From assembly GCA_041398005.1 (NCBI GenBank), contig JAWKVP010000001.1:186001-250000 (forward strand): a stretch of 64,000 nucleotides of DNA, written 5' to 3'. Source of the DNA: JAGREO01 sp020446285 (lineage in GTDB: Bacteria > Pseudomonadota > Alphaproteobacteria > Geminicoccales > Geminicoccaceae). Position 1 is the first letter of the stretch. Every line of letters begins with the position of its first letter. The position numbers were made by a program, and so were the translations under genes. A model generated the notes under the pieces. The model saw only the letters and a list, made by a program, of their open reading frames with translations, was not told the origin of the DNA and made no database searches. Shown here piece after piece: positions 16,448 through 25,190 of this stretch.

Positions 16448-17605
16448 TCAGCGGACGACCGGAATTTCGGCCGGCGCGCGGCGGGTCAGGAGTTCCGCCC
16501 CCTTGTCGCGGACAACGATGTTCTCCTCGTGAACCATCGCCTTGCGATCGCCGAAGGCGAGGCCGGGCTCGAGTGCGAGAACCATGCCCGGTTCGAGAAC
16601 GGTGCGGTCGCCGGCCGTGATCGAGGGCCATTCGGTGAGCTGGATGCCGACACCGTGGCCGAGACGCCCGACCGCCCCGTCGCCGCCACCGCCTTGAACG
16701 AGGATCGACTGCATCGCCCCGAACAGCTCGCAGCAGGCGATGCCGGGGCGCGCCGCCTCGAGTCCGGCCTCGAGCGCCTCGTGCACGCGGGCATAGGCGG
16801 AACGCACCGCATCATCCGGCCGGCCGATGGCGAAGTTGCGGTCGAAATCGCAGAAATAACCGTCGAATGTGGCGCCCGTGTCGAGCATCAGCACATCGCC
16901 ATCCGCAAGCGCCCGGTCGCCCGGCGGGGAGATGATGTCGCCATAGCCGCCCGGCCCCGCACCACCGACAAGGTAGGGAATCTCGTCGAGGCCGGCCGAA
17001 AGCGCTTCCATGCGCATCATGCGAAAGACCTCGCGTTCGCTCAGCCCCGGACGAAGCTTCGGGAAAAGGGCGTCGAAGGCGTCGCAGGTGCGCCCCGCGG
17101 CAATGGCGATCCGCCCGATCTCCTCCTCGCCCTTGATCGTCACGAGGCGTAGCCAGAGGGGTGTTGCATCCTGCCAGGTCACATCGGGCAGCAGGCCCAG
17201 AAGCCGTGCATGGTCGCCAAGCGGCATGCGCAGATGGGTCTCCGGCCCGCATGAGATGCCTATGCGTGCGCGCGGGCCCGCCAGATTTCCGATTCGTTCC
17301 GCGAGCAGCGTCACCCCCTCATCCGCGGGTGCCGGCGAGGTCCATGTGCGGATCGAGGCGGTGCGGCCCTTCTTCATGCACACCTCGCCAATGGCGGGGA
17401 TGACCGCATGAACATCGCCCGCGAGGTCGAGAAGGGCGAACCATGGCCGCGTCGGGCTTTGCCAGAAAGGCGTGTGGAAACCGCAAAGCCAGCGAAGTTC
17501 CGGTTCCGTCGTGGCGAGGATCAGATCGAGCCCCGCCTCCTCCATCATCCGGCTGGCCCGGCGGCACCTCGACGCGAGTTCGTCATGCCCGGTTCCCCGC
17601 TGCAT
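16448..17605 (-). CDS. M24 family Xaa-Pro-type metallopeptidase
   Basis: A 385-residue pita-bread-fold protein with a creatinase-like N-terminal domain and a C-terminal M24 catalytic domain. The five metal ligands can be seen: two aspartates in LMLDTGATFDGYFCDFDRNF, His in GHGVGI, Glu in LALEPG and Glu in VHEENIVV. It may be an Xaa-Pro dipeptidase or a non-peptidase member such as creatinase or ectoine hydrolase. Its start overlaps the stop of the GMC oxidoreductase gene (TGATG), so expression is coupled. The gap of 135 bases to ThuA carries no obvious terminator. Confidence 0.9.
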   Translation of the reverse strand: MQRGTGHDELASRCRRASRMMEEAGLDLILATTEPELRWLCGFHTPFWQSPTRPWFALLDLAGDVHAVIPAIGEVCMKKGRTASIRTWTSPAPADEGVTLLAERIGNLAGPRARIGISCGPETHLRMPLGDHARLLGLLPDVTWQDATPLWLRLVTIKGEEEIGRIAIAAGRTCDAFDALFPKLRPGLSEREVFRMMRMEALSAGLDEIPYLVGGAGPGGYGDIISPPGDRALADGDVLMLDTGATFDGYFCDFDRNFAIGRPDDAVRSAYARVHEALEAGLEAARPGIACCELFGAMQSILVQGGGGDGAVGRLGHGVGIQLTEWPSITAGDRTVLEPGMVLALEPGLAFGDRKAMVHEENIVVRDKGAELLTRRAPAEIPVVR

Positions 17606-19143
17606 CAGGCAAGTCTGGTGCGGAGGTGATCGGCGAGACGCAATGTGAGCTGGATGATGGTCATCGTCGGATTGGCATAGCCGCCGGTCGTGAAGATGCT
17701 GGAACCGGCAATGTAGAGATTGTCGATACCGAAGACCCTCGCATCGCGGTCGACGACACCGGTCTTCGGATCGTCGGCCATCCGGGTGGTGCCGATATGG
17801 TGATGATGGGCGACGCGATCGGTGCGGGTCGACGGGAATTCGGGCTGTTCGGCGCGGAGCCAGTCGGCCATGCGCACCCGCCCGAGATCGGCCGTCGCCA
17901 GTTCCGCGCCGAAGCCCCGCACCGCTTCGCGCATCGTGTGGAAATCGAGATCGGTCAGGTTCCATTCGAGCCGCGGGCGGCGCAGGCCGAAGCGGTCCCG
18001 GCTGTCGGCGAGGGTCAGGCGGCTTTGTGCGTTGGGTGCCTGTTCGGTGAAGATGCGGACCTGGCCGGCGCCGGGAAGCCCCTCGATTTCCTCCAGATCA
18101 TCCGTGCACAGGACCTGTCCGGCCTTCATGTCCGAACGCAGCATGTGCAGGATCGACAGGGTCAGCTCCGAACTGCAGGCCCACTGTTCGAGCCGCGCCT
18201 TGATCGTCGCCAGCGACCAGCTCTCCTCTTCCTTGTGACCGGCGATCGCAAGGCAGTAGCGAAGGGTCCGGTGCGCCGCCGTCCAGGTCCTGTCGGGGAC
18301 GAGAAAGGATGGCCCGGCAAAGGACGGCAGATCGGGCCGGACCAGATAGAAGCCCGCCCACACATCGGGATGTTCGGCGAAATAGCGGCCGACGAGATCG
18401 TGTTCATTGCCGATGCCGCCCGGAACCTGGCTTCGCGCGTTGAGCAGAAAGCGCGGATTTTCGAGTCCGCCCATGGCGAGCGTGAAGAGGCGCGCCTCCA
18501 CCGTGAAGGTTTCCGCACGGTCATAGGCGGCGCAGATGACATGACTGACGGTGCCGAGCCCGTCATGCAACACCATGTCGAGGACGTTGCAATGCAGGAC
18601 GAGAAGGATCCGCTGCGATGCCCGGACCTCCTCGACATACTTGTCGGCGAAACGGACCGCATCGGTAATCTCGAAGCGGATGCTGTGCAGGCCGCCGAAT
18701 TCATGGCCCAGCGGATGACCGGGATTGCCCAGTTCCTCGCTGCCCGGTGCCTCGAGTATGGCTGCGGCCCTGTCCTCGTAGATATCGATATCCGCCTTGT
18801 CGATCGGCCAGCCGGACAGCGGCACTTCGGCGCGCCTGGCGAAATCGTCGCCATCCAGCGGGCGCACCCAGCCGCCCCAGTGATTGGTCGAGCCGCCGAA
18901 CTGGCGTACACGGACGATATCGAGATCGAAATAGTCGAGCCCACCATTCTCGCCCTGATAGAGTTCCTGCGAGTGATCGAGATACTCCAGGCCACCACCT
19001 TCGAGCAGGGCGACATCGTAGCCGCTCGCCGCAAGTTCGAGTGCCAGCGTGATTCCCGCCGGACCGGCGCCGCAGATCGCCAGATCGAAGCGGCGGCCGG
19101 CAAGCGCCGCTCTCGCCTCGTCGGTTTCGGCGTCGACGATCAA
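17605..19143 (-). CDS. GMC-type FAD-dependent oxidoreductase
   Basis: A 512-residue flavoenzyme of the glucose-methanol-choline superfamily, likely oxidising a sugar, polyol or alcohol group. Evidence includes the FAD-binding ICGAGPAGITLALELAASGY (GxGxxG at 25-30), the substrate-face loop FGGSTNHWGGWVRPLD, HHHHIGTTRMADDPKTGVVD and the closing IAGSSIFTTGGYANPTMTI. TTG at 19143 is chosen: it overlaps the stop of the 52-codon gene upstream as TTGA, and gives MIVDAETDEA, a family-like N-terminus. The frame is open far upstream but that part is antisense to URC4. It has no export signal of its own; the preceding peptide may provide one. Confidence 0.88.
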   Translation of the reverse strand: MIVDAETDEARAALAGRRFDLAICGAGPAGITLALELAASGYDVALLEGGGLEYLDHSQELYQGENGGLDYFDLDIVRVRQFGGSTNHWGGWVRPLDGDDFARRAEVPLSGWPIDKADIDIYEDRAAAILEAPGSEELGNPGHPLGHEFGGLHSIRFEITDAVRFADKYVEEVRASQRILLVLHCNVLDMVLHDGLGTVSHVICAAYDRAETFTVEARLFTLAMGGLENPRFLLNARSQVPGGIGNEHDLVGRYFAEHPDVWAGFYLVRPDLPSFAGPSFLVPDRTWTAAHRTLRYCLAIAGHKEEESWSLATIKARLEQWACSSELTLSILHMLRSDMKAGQVLCTDDLEEIEGLPGAGQVRIFTEQAPNAQSRLTLADSRDRFGLRRPRLEWNLTDLDFHTMREAVRGFGAELATADLGRVRMADWLRAEQPEFPSTRTDRVAHHHHIGTTRMADDPKTGVVDRDARVFGIDNLYIAGSSIFTTGGYANPTMTIIQLTLRLADHLRTRLA

Positions 19144-19298
19144 GGCCGCTGCATCCGCTCGAGATCGTCGGCACGAAGGATCCAGCCCTCGACCTCGACG
19201 ATCTGCGCCATCCGCCGTTCCGCCCGGGCGGGCCCGAACGCGAGTGCCGCGATGATGCCCAGCCCCTGCAACATGCGTCGTCGCGCAATCACAATCAT
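19140..19298 (-). CDS. 52-residue Tat-signal-like peptide encoded upstream of the GMC oxidoreductase
   Basis: ATG at 19298 follows AAAGG with about 8 bases spacing and opens a frame of 52 codons ending at 19140. The product starts MIVIARRRMLQGLGIIAALA (a triple-arginine run then a hydrophobic stretch ending near PARA), resembling a twin-arginine signal peptide, and continues for about 26 polar residues. The stop overlaps the TTG start of the oxidoreductase. GMC dehydrogenases often have a small Tat-exported partner subunit (gluconate dehydrogenase subunit 3 type), and this may be a much reduced form. No family match is recognised; it could also be a leader peptide. Confidence 0.6.
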   Translation of the reverse strand: MIVIARRRMLQGLGIIAALAFGPARAERRMAQIVEVEGWILRADDLERMQRP

Positions 19299-19503
19299 CG
19301 CTCGACCTTTCCCGGAAATGTTCCCAAGAAGGTTGAGACAAGGCAGAAGCTGTCGTCAAGTCCACTCGGCCAAAGTGTGTAGCGGAAGGTCGAGAGGCGG
19401 CCGCTTGCATGATCGTCCGGCGAGGGCGAGAATGGCGGTCGAGGACGGACCGTGCGATCCGGAATTGCAGAATTGCAAGTGAGCGGTTTGAGGAGACGGC
19501 AGA

Positions 19504-20574
19504 TTGTCGGAAGACGCTGCGTATCTGGGGCTGGAGGATATTCGCGATCGTGTCTGGTCGGTGCTGGCACGCATCGAGCGGCATGACAGCGAGCATTTCG
19601 AGATCGAGGCCAACGCGCTCGGCGCCGTCGCGACCACGCTCGCCGAACGCTATCATCTCGATCCGCTGCCACCGGGCAATGGCTGGTGGCATCTCGGTGA
19701 ATATTCCCCCGAACTGCTCGACCGCCTCGCGGATCGACTGGCCAGCGCGGATGCCGCCGAACGTTCGAGATGCGGTTTCGATCTCGCGATCGTCTGGATG
19801 ATCGAACGACTCGGGCGCAGGGAGCCGGCGGATCATGCCGCGGGTGCCATCCACCTGCTCGACGGGCGCTATGCCGGTGACGGGCGGTCGCCGCATCTCG
19901 ACGCCGCGGGACTTGCCGCGATCGACGAGGAGACCATCCGGCCGCTGGCAGCGCGCCTGCGCAAGACGCTTCTTGACCATCCCGAGCTGTTCGGAGCCGA
20001 GGGAAGGTTCGGCCGGCTTTTCGACCATCTGCCGAAAGCCTGCGACGCGGACGGCCTGCTTCGCTCGCTGCAGCCGGTCGGGCAGGCGCTGACCGCGAGC
20101 GGAATCCTTCTGGGGGGACGGCCGCTCGGCGATGTCTGGCGCCTCGAGGGCGTCGCCCATGACACGCGCCTTCCCGGTCTCATACCGTTTCATTCCCGCC
20201 TTCTGGAACTCATGATCGATCTCGTGGAACCGCTCCTCGAATCGGGGCGCGAACTTCCCGATCTCGCGGCCGTTCCGGTGCCGGCCACGCGGGAACGCTG
20301 CAACCAGATGTTCGCACTGAACATCATTCGTCCCAGACACGCGGCGGTCGCCCGCCTCACGCACCCGCCGGGTTCCGACATCGTCGTCGAACTGCGCTGT
20401 CTGGTGACCGCCCTCTTCGACCGGCTCGCCGACCGTGTACGCGCGGCGCTCGACACGTCGGTGGACCGGTTGCCGACGGTCCGTCTCATGCACGCCTTCG
20501 AGGTTCTGGCTGCCGAGCGCGCCGCCCGAACCTCGACGCCCGCGACGATCTCGATCGGAGGTGCGGTTTTCTGA
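19504..20574 (+). CDS. URC4/urg3 family protein (DUF1688), uracil catabolism
   Basis: A 356-residue member of the DUF1688/URC4 family, one of the proteins of the URC route of uracil breakdown first described in yeast; its own reaction is not settled. Recognisable blocks are LLDGRYAGDGRSPHLDAAGL (about 119-138), GRPLGDVWRLEG, and LIPFHSRLLELMIDLVEPLL near the centre. TTG at 19504 is the start, with GAGGAG at 19489-19494 nine bases before it. The next gene, upp, encodes the UPRTase that acts in the same route, which supports the assignment. The URC1 (GTP cyclohydrolase II-like) partner is not in this window. Confidence 0.85.
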   Translation: MSEDAAYLGLEDIRDRVWSVLARIERHDSEHFEIEANALGAVATTLAERYHLDPLPPGNGWWHLGEYSPELLDRLADRLASADAAERSRCGFDLAIVWMIERLGRREPADHAAGAIHLLDGRYAGDGRSPHLDAAGLAAIDEETIRPLAARLRKTLLDHPELFGAEGRFGRLFDHLPKACDADGLLRSLQPVGQALTASGILLGGRPLGDVWRLEGVAHDTRLPGLIPFHSRLLELMIDLVEPLLESGRELPDLAAVPVPATRERCNQMFALNIIRPRHAAVARLTHPPGSDIVVELRCLVTALFDRLADRVRAALDTSVDRLPTVRLMHAFEVLAAERAARTSTPATISIGGAVF

Positions 20575-20696
20575 AACGACGCCCGTCCCGCTATCGGCAT
20601 TTCTTCAACACGCTGTTATACATCCGCCGTTGAAGAGCCCCTGACTGCAACGCACACCCGCGACGCCGCCGCCGGCGTGCCCCGAAAGGCCGACAC

Positions 20697-21326
20697 ATGC
20701 CCGAACTCACTGTCGTCGATCATCCGCTCGTGCAGCACAAGCTGACGCTGATGCGGCGTCAGGAAACCTCGACAACGGAGTTTCGCCAGCTCGTGCGCGA
20801 AGTGGCGCTGCTGCTCGGCTACGAGATCACCCGCAACCTTCCCCTGCAGACGAGCCGCATCCATACCCCGCTCGAGGAAATGGATGCGAGCGTGCTGGCC
20901 GGCAAGAAACTCTGCATCATATCCATCCTGCGCGCCGGCAACGGTCTTCTCGACGGCATGCTCGACCTGATGCCATCCGCCCGTGTCGGCCATATCGGCC
21001 TCTATCGCGACCCGAAGACCCTCACGCCCGTTGAATATTACTACAAGGTTCCGGGTGACATCGGCGAACGTCCGGTTCTGGTGGTCGATCCCATGCTCGC
21101 CACCGCCAATTCCGCCGTCGCCGCGGTCACCCGCATCAAGGAAAACCGGCCGACGGACATCAAGTTCGCCTGTCTGCTCGCCGCACCCGAGGGCGTGCGC
21201 ACCTTTCACGCGGCCCATCCCGACGTGCCGGTCTTCACCGCCGCCGTCGATCGCGAACTCAACGATCACGGCTATATCCTGCCGGGTCTCGGTGATGCCG
21301 GCGACCGCATCTACGGTACCCGCTGA
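20697..21326 (+). CDS. upp: Uracil phosphoribosyltransferase
   Basis: Converts uracil and PRPP to UMP, 209 residues, the standard length. The PRPP-binding motif lies in VLVVDPMLATANSA. The N-terminal VVDHPLVQHKLTLMRR, the ISILRAGNGLLDGM block and the C-terminal GYILPGLGDAGDRIYGTR are typical of Upp. It is 122 bases downstream of URC4 on the same strand. In the URC route UPRTase corresponds to URC6, so here it may serve uracil breakdown as well as salvage. Confidence 0.97.
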   Translation: MPELTVVDHPLVQHKLTLMRRQETSTTEFRQLVREVALLLGYEITRNLPLQTSRIHTPLEEMDASVLAGKKLCIISILRAGNGLLDGMLDLMPSARVGHIGLYRDPKTLTPVEYYYKVPGDIGERPVLVVDPMLATANSAVAAVTRIKENRPTDIKFACLLAAPEGVRTFHAAHPDVPVFTAAVDRELNDHGYILPGLGDAGDRIYGTR

Positions 21327-21491
21327 GCGGCCGGACCGGAAACCTTCGCCAATGCTGAAGACGTCCTCCAGACAAAGGGTGTCCATCGGTCCCTGACGTT
21401 AACCAAGCATCAAACCTTTGTCGTTACTCTCCTTGCCACATGCCAGAAGCGTCCGGTCGAGAACGGATGCGAAGGCGGGGAAGGAGACAAG

Positions 21492-22991
21492 ATGCACAAT
21501 CAATCATTGATTGAGCTGATCGGCGAAGATGCCGAGATCGCCGGCATAGGGCAGTGGCTCGAACAGAATGGCAGGCGCCTGGTCCGCTCGTCGATCGAGG
21601 AGCCCGTTGCCGCCGGGTCCGGCGAACGGATCGTTATCCGCCTGTTCGTCATCGGCCCGACCACATCGGCACGCGCGATCAGCCAGCGGCTGCGCCATGA
21701 CAGCCGCGAGGGCGTCGCCACCGCAGGTTGCGTCGCACCGCAGGACCGCACCGCCCTGTCCAAGGCGCTCGCACTCGGCCTCGACGATGTTCTCGTCTTC
21801 GACCGCAACCGCTTCCCGCTCGCGTCGAGACAGGCGGGCATTGCCTCGCAGCTTTCGGGATCCGGCGAAGAGCAACACGACGGCGGCGAAGACGAAGAAG
21901 ACGATCACCGCCTGCACCGTCAGCTCCGCCATCTGGCCCTGCTCGCCTGCGCCCGGATGGAGACGGTCATGCGGGACTCCGCCGCACGCATGTTGCGCCC
22001 CGTGCCCGGCGGGAGCCGGACGACACGACCGGCCGCCGGCCCGGTAACGCCGCCTCCCCTGAGCGTGCTTCTCGTCGGCCCGCCGTCACAGGCCAAGGTC
22101 CGCATCAACGAGGCTCTCGGCCCGGTCTCGGTCAGCCATGCCGAAACCGTTGCCGCCGCACAGAGGATCCTGACACACGAACGGTTCGACATCGCCGTCC
22201 TCGGTGCGCATGACGAGCGCAGCCAGCGCACGGTCCAGGCATGGCCCGTTACCGACCGGCGAAGCGATCCGCTGGTCATCGGCATCGTCGACCGCAAGCA
22301 GCTCGCCGGCGAAGCACTCGAGGCGTGGATGCAGCGGCACCGCGTGATGGACGCGATCACCACCTCGATGACGCTCGAGGAAGTTCGCCTGCACCTGCAT
22401 TTCTGGCAGGAATTCGCCCGCGTTCGGGCCCGCCTTCTCGGTCATTCGCAATCGATGCCTGCTGACGCCTGCAGCGAACACGCACCCGGTGCGGTGAGCC
22501 GCGACTTCTTCCAGGCCTGTGTCGAGCAGCGCCGCAAGGGCGGCAATACCGATCTCTGCCCCGTGTTCACCCTGCGCCTCGAGGATCTCTGGGATATCGG
22601 CGAGGAACACGGATACGACACGGCGGGCGAACTTCTCGGGCGCATGGTGTCGAGCGTTCTCGAATCGCTCTCGATGTTCGATCTCGCCGCCTATTGCGGC
22701 AATGGCCAGCTCATCGTGATCCTGGGCTCGTACGACGACAGCGACGACCCGCTCGCGGCAGCGGCAAGGGCATCCGAACGGGCGCTGGCGAAGGTCCGAA
22801 AGGAGGTCGGCGACTTCGAACAGACGCATCCGCATTTCAGCGCGGAGCCGCAGGTCCTCGTGCCGGAGATCGATCTCTCTATCCAGCTTCACGCCCTGCT
22901 CGGCATGTGCCGGGAGCGGCGGATGGTCATCGAACGCAGGCCGGTGACGGAACCCGAGCACCATCATGTCAGGAGTCTCGAGCCGGCCTGA
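21492..22991 (+). CDS. PleD-like protein with degenerate receiver and GGDEF domains
   Basis: A 499-residue soluble protein laid out like PleD: two receiver-like domains (about 45-115 and 190-300) and a C-terminal GGDEF-fold domain (about 345-490). All appear inactive. No phosphate-accepting aspartate is seen in either receiver, and the GGDEF motif is replaced by GNGQL at 403-407 within AAYCGNGQLIVILGS. The metal-site segment DxDxFKxxND reads RLEDLWDIGE. It probably acts as a scaffold, nucleotide sensor or protein partner rather than as a cyclase. AAGGAG precedes the ATG, and upstream DNA holds a TTAACC half-site. Confidence 0.72.
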   Translation: MHNQSLIELIGEDAEIAGIGQWLEQNGRRLVRSSIEEPVAAGSGERIVIRLFVIGPTTSARAISQRLRHDSREGVATAGCVAPQDRTALSKALALGLDDVLVFDRNRFPLASRQAGIASQLSGSGEEQHDGGEDEEDDHRLHRQLRHLALLACARMETVMRDSAARMLRPVPGGSRTTRPAAGPVTPPPLSVLLVGPPSQAKVRINEALGPVSVSHAETVAAAQRILTHERFDIAVLGAHDERSQRTVQAWPVTDRRSDPLVIGIVDRKQLAGEALEAWMQRHRVMDAITTSMTLEEVRLHLHFWQEFARVRARLLGHSQSMPADACSEHAPGAVSRDFFQACVEQRRKGGNTDLCPVFTLRLEDLWDIGEEHGYDTAGELLGRMVSSVLESLSMFDLAAYCGNGQLIVILGSYDDSDDPLAAAARASERALAKVRKEVGDFEQTHPHFSAEPQVLVPEIDLSIQLHALLGMCRERRMVIERRPVTEPEHHHVRSLEPA

Positions 22992-23138
22992 CGGTCATGC
23001 AGCGACGTTCACCGATGAAATGAGACGCGGGTTCGTGCTATCGGGGCTTGCAGCAGGCTGCGAACACTGATCCGGCTCATTCATGGCAGGCCCGTTCCCG
23101 ATCGAACGGCTGTCCCGCCGACGGGAAACCAACTCCGC

Positions 23139-25187
23139 ATGACATCCGCTGACCGCCCCGCATCCCCGAGCCGGCCCGAAGGCCTCTGGCCCGGTTGCCA
23201 CCATCCCCTCGGCGCGACGGTGTGCGCGGACGGTATCAATTTCGCCGTGTTCTCCGAACATGCGACACGGATCGAGATCGCCATCCACGATCCGCAATCC
23301 GGCGAGGAAACCGCGCGCCTCGAACTTCCCGAGTATACGGACCAGATCCATCACGGTTTCCTTGCGGGCGGCAGGCCGGGACTGCATTACCGGCTTCATG
23401 CCCACGGCCCGTTCGATCCGGCGCGCGGGCACCGCTTCGACCCCGACCGGCCGCTTCTCGATCCCTATGCGACGCGCTGGTCGCACGGGCTGGGCTGGCG
23501 CGAACAGGGTGACGGGCTCGTGCCGGACGTTCCCTTCTGCATCGTCGAGGATATTCCGTCACCGATCCCGCCCGAGACAAAGCCCCGCCGGCCCGCATCG
23601 CAGATGGTGATCTACGAGGCGCATGTGCGCGGCCTGACCGCGCTGCATCCGGATCTTCCCGAAGACATTCGCGGCACCTGCGCGGCGCTCGGCAGCGAGC
23701 CCGTGATCGACCATCTGCGAAATCTCGGCATCAACACCATCGAGCTCATGCCGTGTCAGGCATTCTTCGACGAGCAGCGCCTCGCGCGAACGGGTCTCTC
23801 CAACTATTGGGGCTACAATCCGATCGGCTTTTTCGTCGTCGAGCCGCGCTATGCCGCCACCGGCGATGCCCGCGGCGAACTGCGCGAGGCCATCGCCCGC
23901 CTGCATGCAGCGGACATCGAGGTCATTCTCGATGTGGTCTACAACCATACCGGCGAGGGCGATGGCGCCGGCCCGACAGTCGCCTTTCGCGGCCTCGACA
24001 ATCACGCATACTACAAGCTCGATCCCGAAGCCGCCGACGGCTACCTCAATGTCACCGGCTGCGGCAACACGCTCGACCTCGCCCATCCGCGGGTCCTGCA
24101 ACTGGCGATGGATTCGCTTCGCTACTGGGTGGAAATCATCGGCGTGGACGGTTTCCGCTTCGACCTCGCGACCACGCTCGGGCGTGAATTCAACGGATTC
24201 GATCCGGGCTCCGGGTTCTTCGACGCCATCGCCCAGGACCCTGTCCTCAGTCGCGTGAAACTCATCGCCGAACCGTGGGACATCGGACCCGACGGCTATC
24301 GCATGGGCGGCTTCGGACCCGGCTGGGCCGAGTGGAACGACCGCTACCGCGACACCGCCCGCGCCTTCTGGCGCGGCGATACCGGCACGCTTTCCGAACT
24401 GGCGTCACGACTGCTGGGTTCGGCCGATCTGTTCGAACATCAGGGGCGCCGCCCCTGGGCCAGCATCAATTTCATCACCAGCCACGACGGCTTCACCCTG
24501 CACGACCTCGTCAGCTACGAAGAACGCCATAACGAGGCCAATCTCGAAGGCAATCGCGACGGCCACGGTCACAATCTGTCGTGGAACAACGGCGTCGAGG
24601 GCCAAAGCGACGATGCCGGCGTGATCGCCGCCCGGCTGCGCGACCGCAAGAACCTGCTGGCCACGCTCCTGCTTTCGCAGGGCACGCCGATGCTGCTCAT
24701 GGGCGACGAGACCGGCCGCACCCAGGGCGGCAACAACAATGCCTATTGCCAGGACAATCCGATCAGCTGGCTGGACTGGGAAACGGTTGATCGCGAGCTT
24801 CTCGACTTCACCCGCGAACTCCTCGAACTGCGCGCACGACACCCCGTATTCCGCCGTGTCCGCTTCATGCATGGCGAGAACGGCAATGTCGTCTGGTGGC
24901 ATTCCGAAGGCCGCCCCATGGGCCCGGACGACTGGCACGGCCACTGCGTCGGCCTGCTGCTCGACGGCCGTATCACCGAAGAACGCGACGAACGCGGCCG
25001 GAAACTCGGGGACGAACGCTGGCTCCTCGTCTTCAATGCCGGCGAAACCGTCCGCTTCCACCTGCCGGACGGCCACTGGCAGCCACGACTTTCCGGCACA
25101 TCGGCGAAAAGGGCAGAGACCGGTCGCACGATCGCCCTCGACGGCCGGAGCTTCACCCTCCTCGTCGATAGCAACGAGGGCCGGTGA
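23139..25187 (+). CDS. glgX: Glycogen debranching enzyme GlgX (isoamylase type)
   Basis: A 682-residue GH13 enzyme that hydrolyses alpha-1,6 branches of phosphorylase-limited glycogen. Domain order is the N-terminal CBM48/isoamylase domain (PLGATVCADGINFAVFSEHA), the TIM barrel and a C-terminal sheet domain. Catalytic residues are Asp342 (GFRFDLA), Glu378 (LIAEPWDIG) and Asp450 (SHDGFTLHD). No other glycogen genes are in the window, so it stands apart from the usual glg operon. It converges on the methyltransferase gene with only three bases between stop codons, without room for a terminator. Confidence 0.96.
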   Translation: MTSADRPASPSRPEGLWPGCHHPLGATVCADGINFAVFSEHATRIEIAIHDPQSGEETARLELPEYTDQIHHGFLAGGRPGLHYRLHAHGPFDPARGHRFDPDRPLLDPYATRWSHGLGWREQGDGLVPDVPFCIVEDIPSPIPPETKPRRPASQMVIYEAHVRGLTALHPDLPEDIRGTCAALGSEPVIDHLRNLGINTIELMPCQAFFDEQRLARTGLSNYWGYNPIGFFVVEPRYAATGDARGELREAIARLHAADIEVILDVVYNHTGEGDGAGPTVAFRGLDNHAYYKLDPEAADGYLNVTGCGNTLDLAHPRVLQLAMDSLRYWVEIIGVDGFRFDLATTLGREFNGFDPGSGFFDAIAQDPVLSRVKLIAEPWDIGPDGYRMGGFGPGWAEWNDRYRDTARAFWRGDTGTLSELASRLLGSADLFEHQGRRPWASINFITSHDGFTLHDLVSYEERHNEANLEGNRDGHGHNLSWNNGVEGQSDDAGVIAARLRDRKNLLATLLLSQGTPMLLMGDETGRTQGGNNNAYCQDNPISWLDWETVDRELLDFTRELLELRARHPVFRRVRFMHGENGNVVWWHSEGRPMGPDDWHGHCVGLLLDGRITEERDERGRKLGDERWLLVFNAGETVRFHLPDGHWQPRLSGTSAKRAETGRTIALDGRSFTLLVDSNEGR

Positions 25188-25190
25188 ACC

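Noticed and set aside
19144..20493. Upstream extension of the GMC oxidoreductase frame
   Set aside because: The frame is open for about 450 more codons but is antisense to URC4 and crosses the 52-codon gene; family N-termini fit the TTG at 19143.
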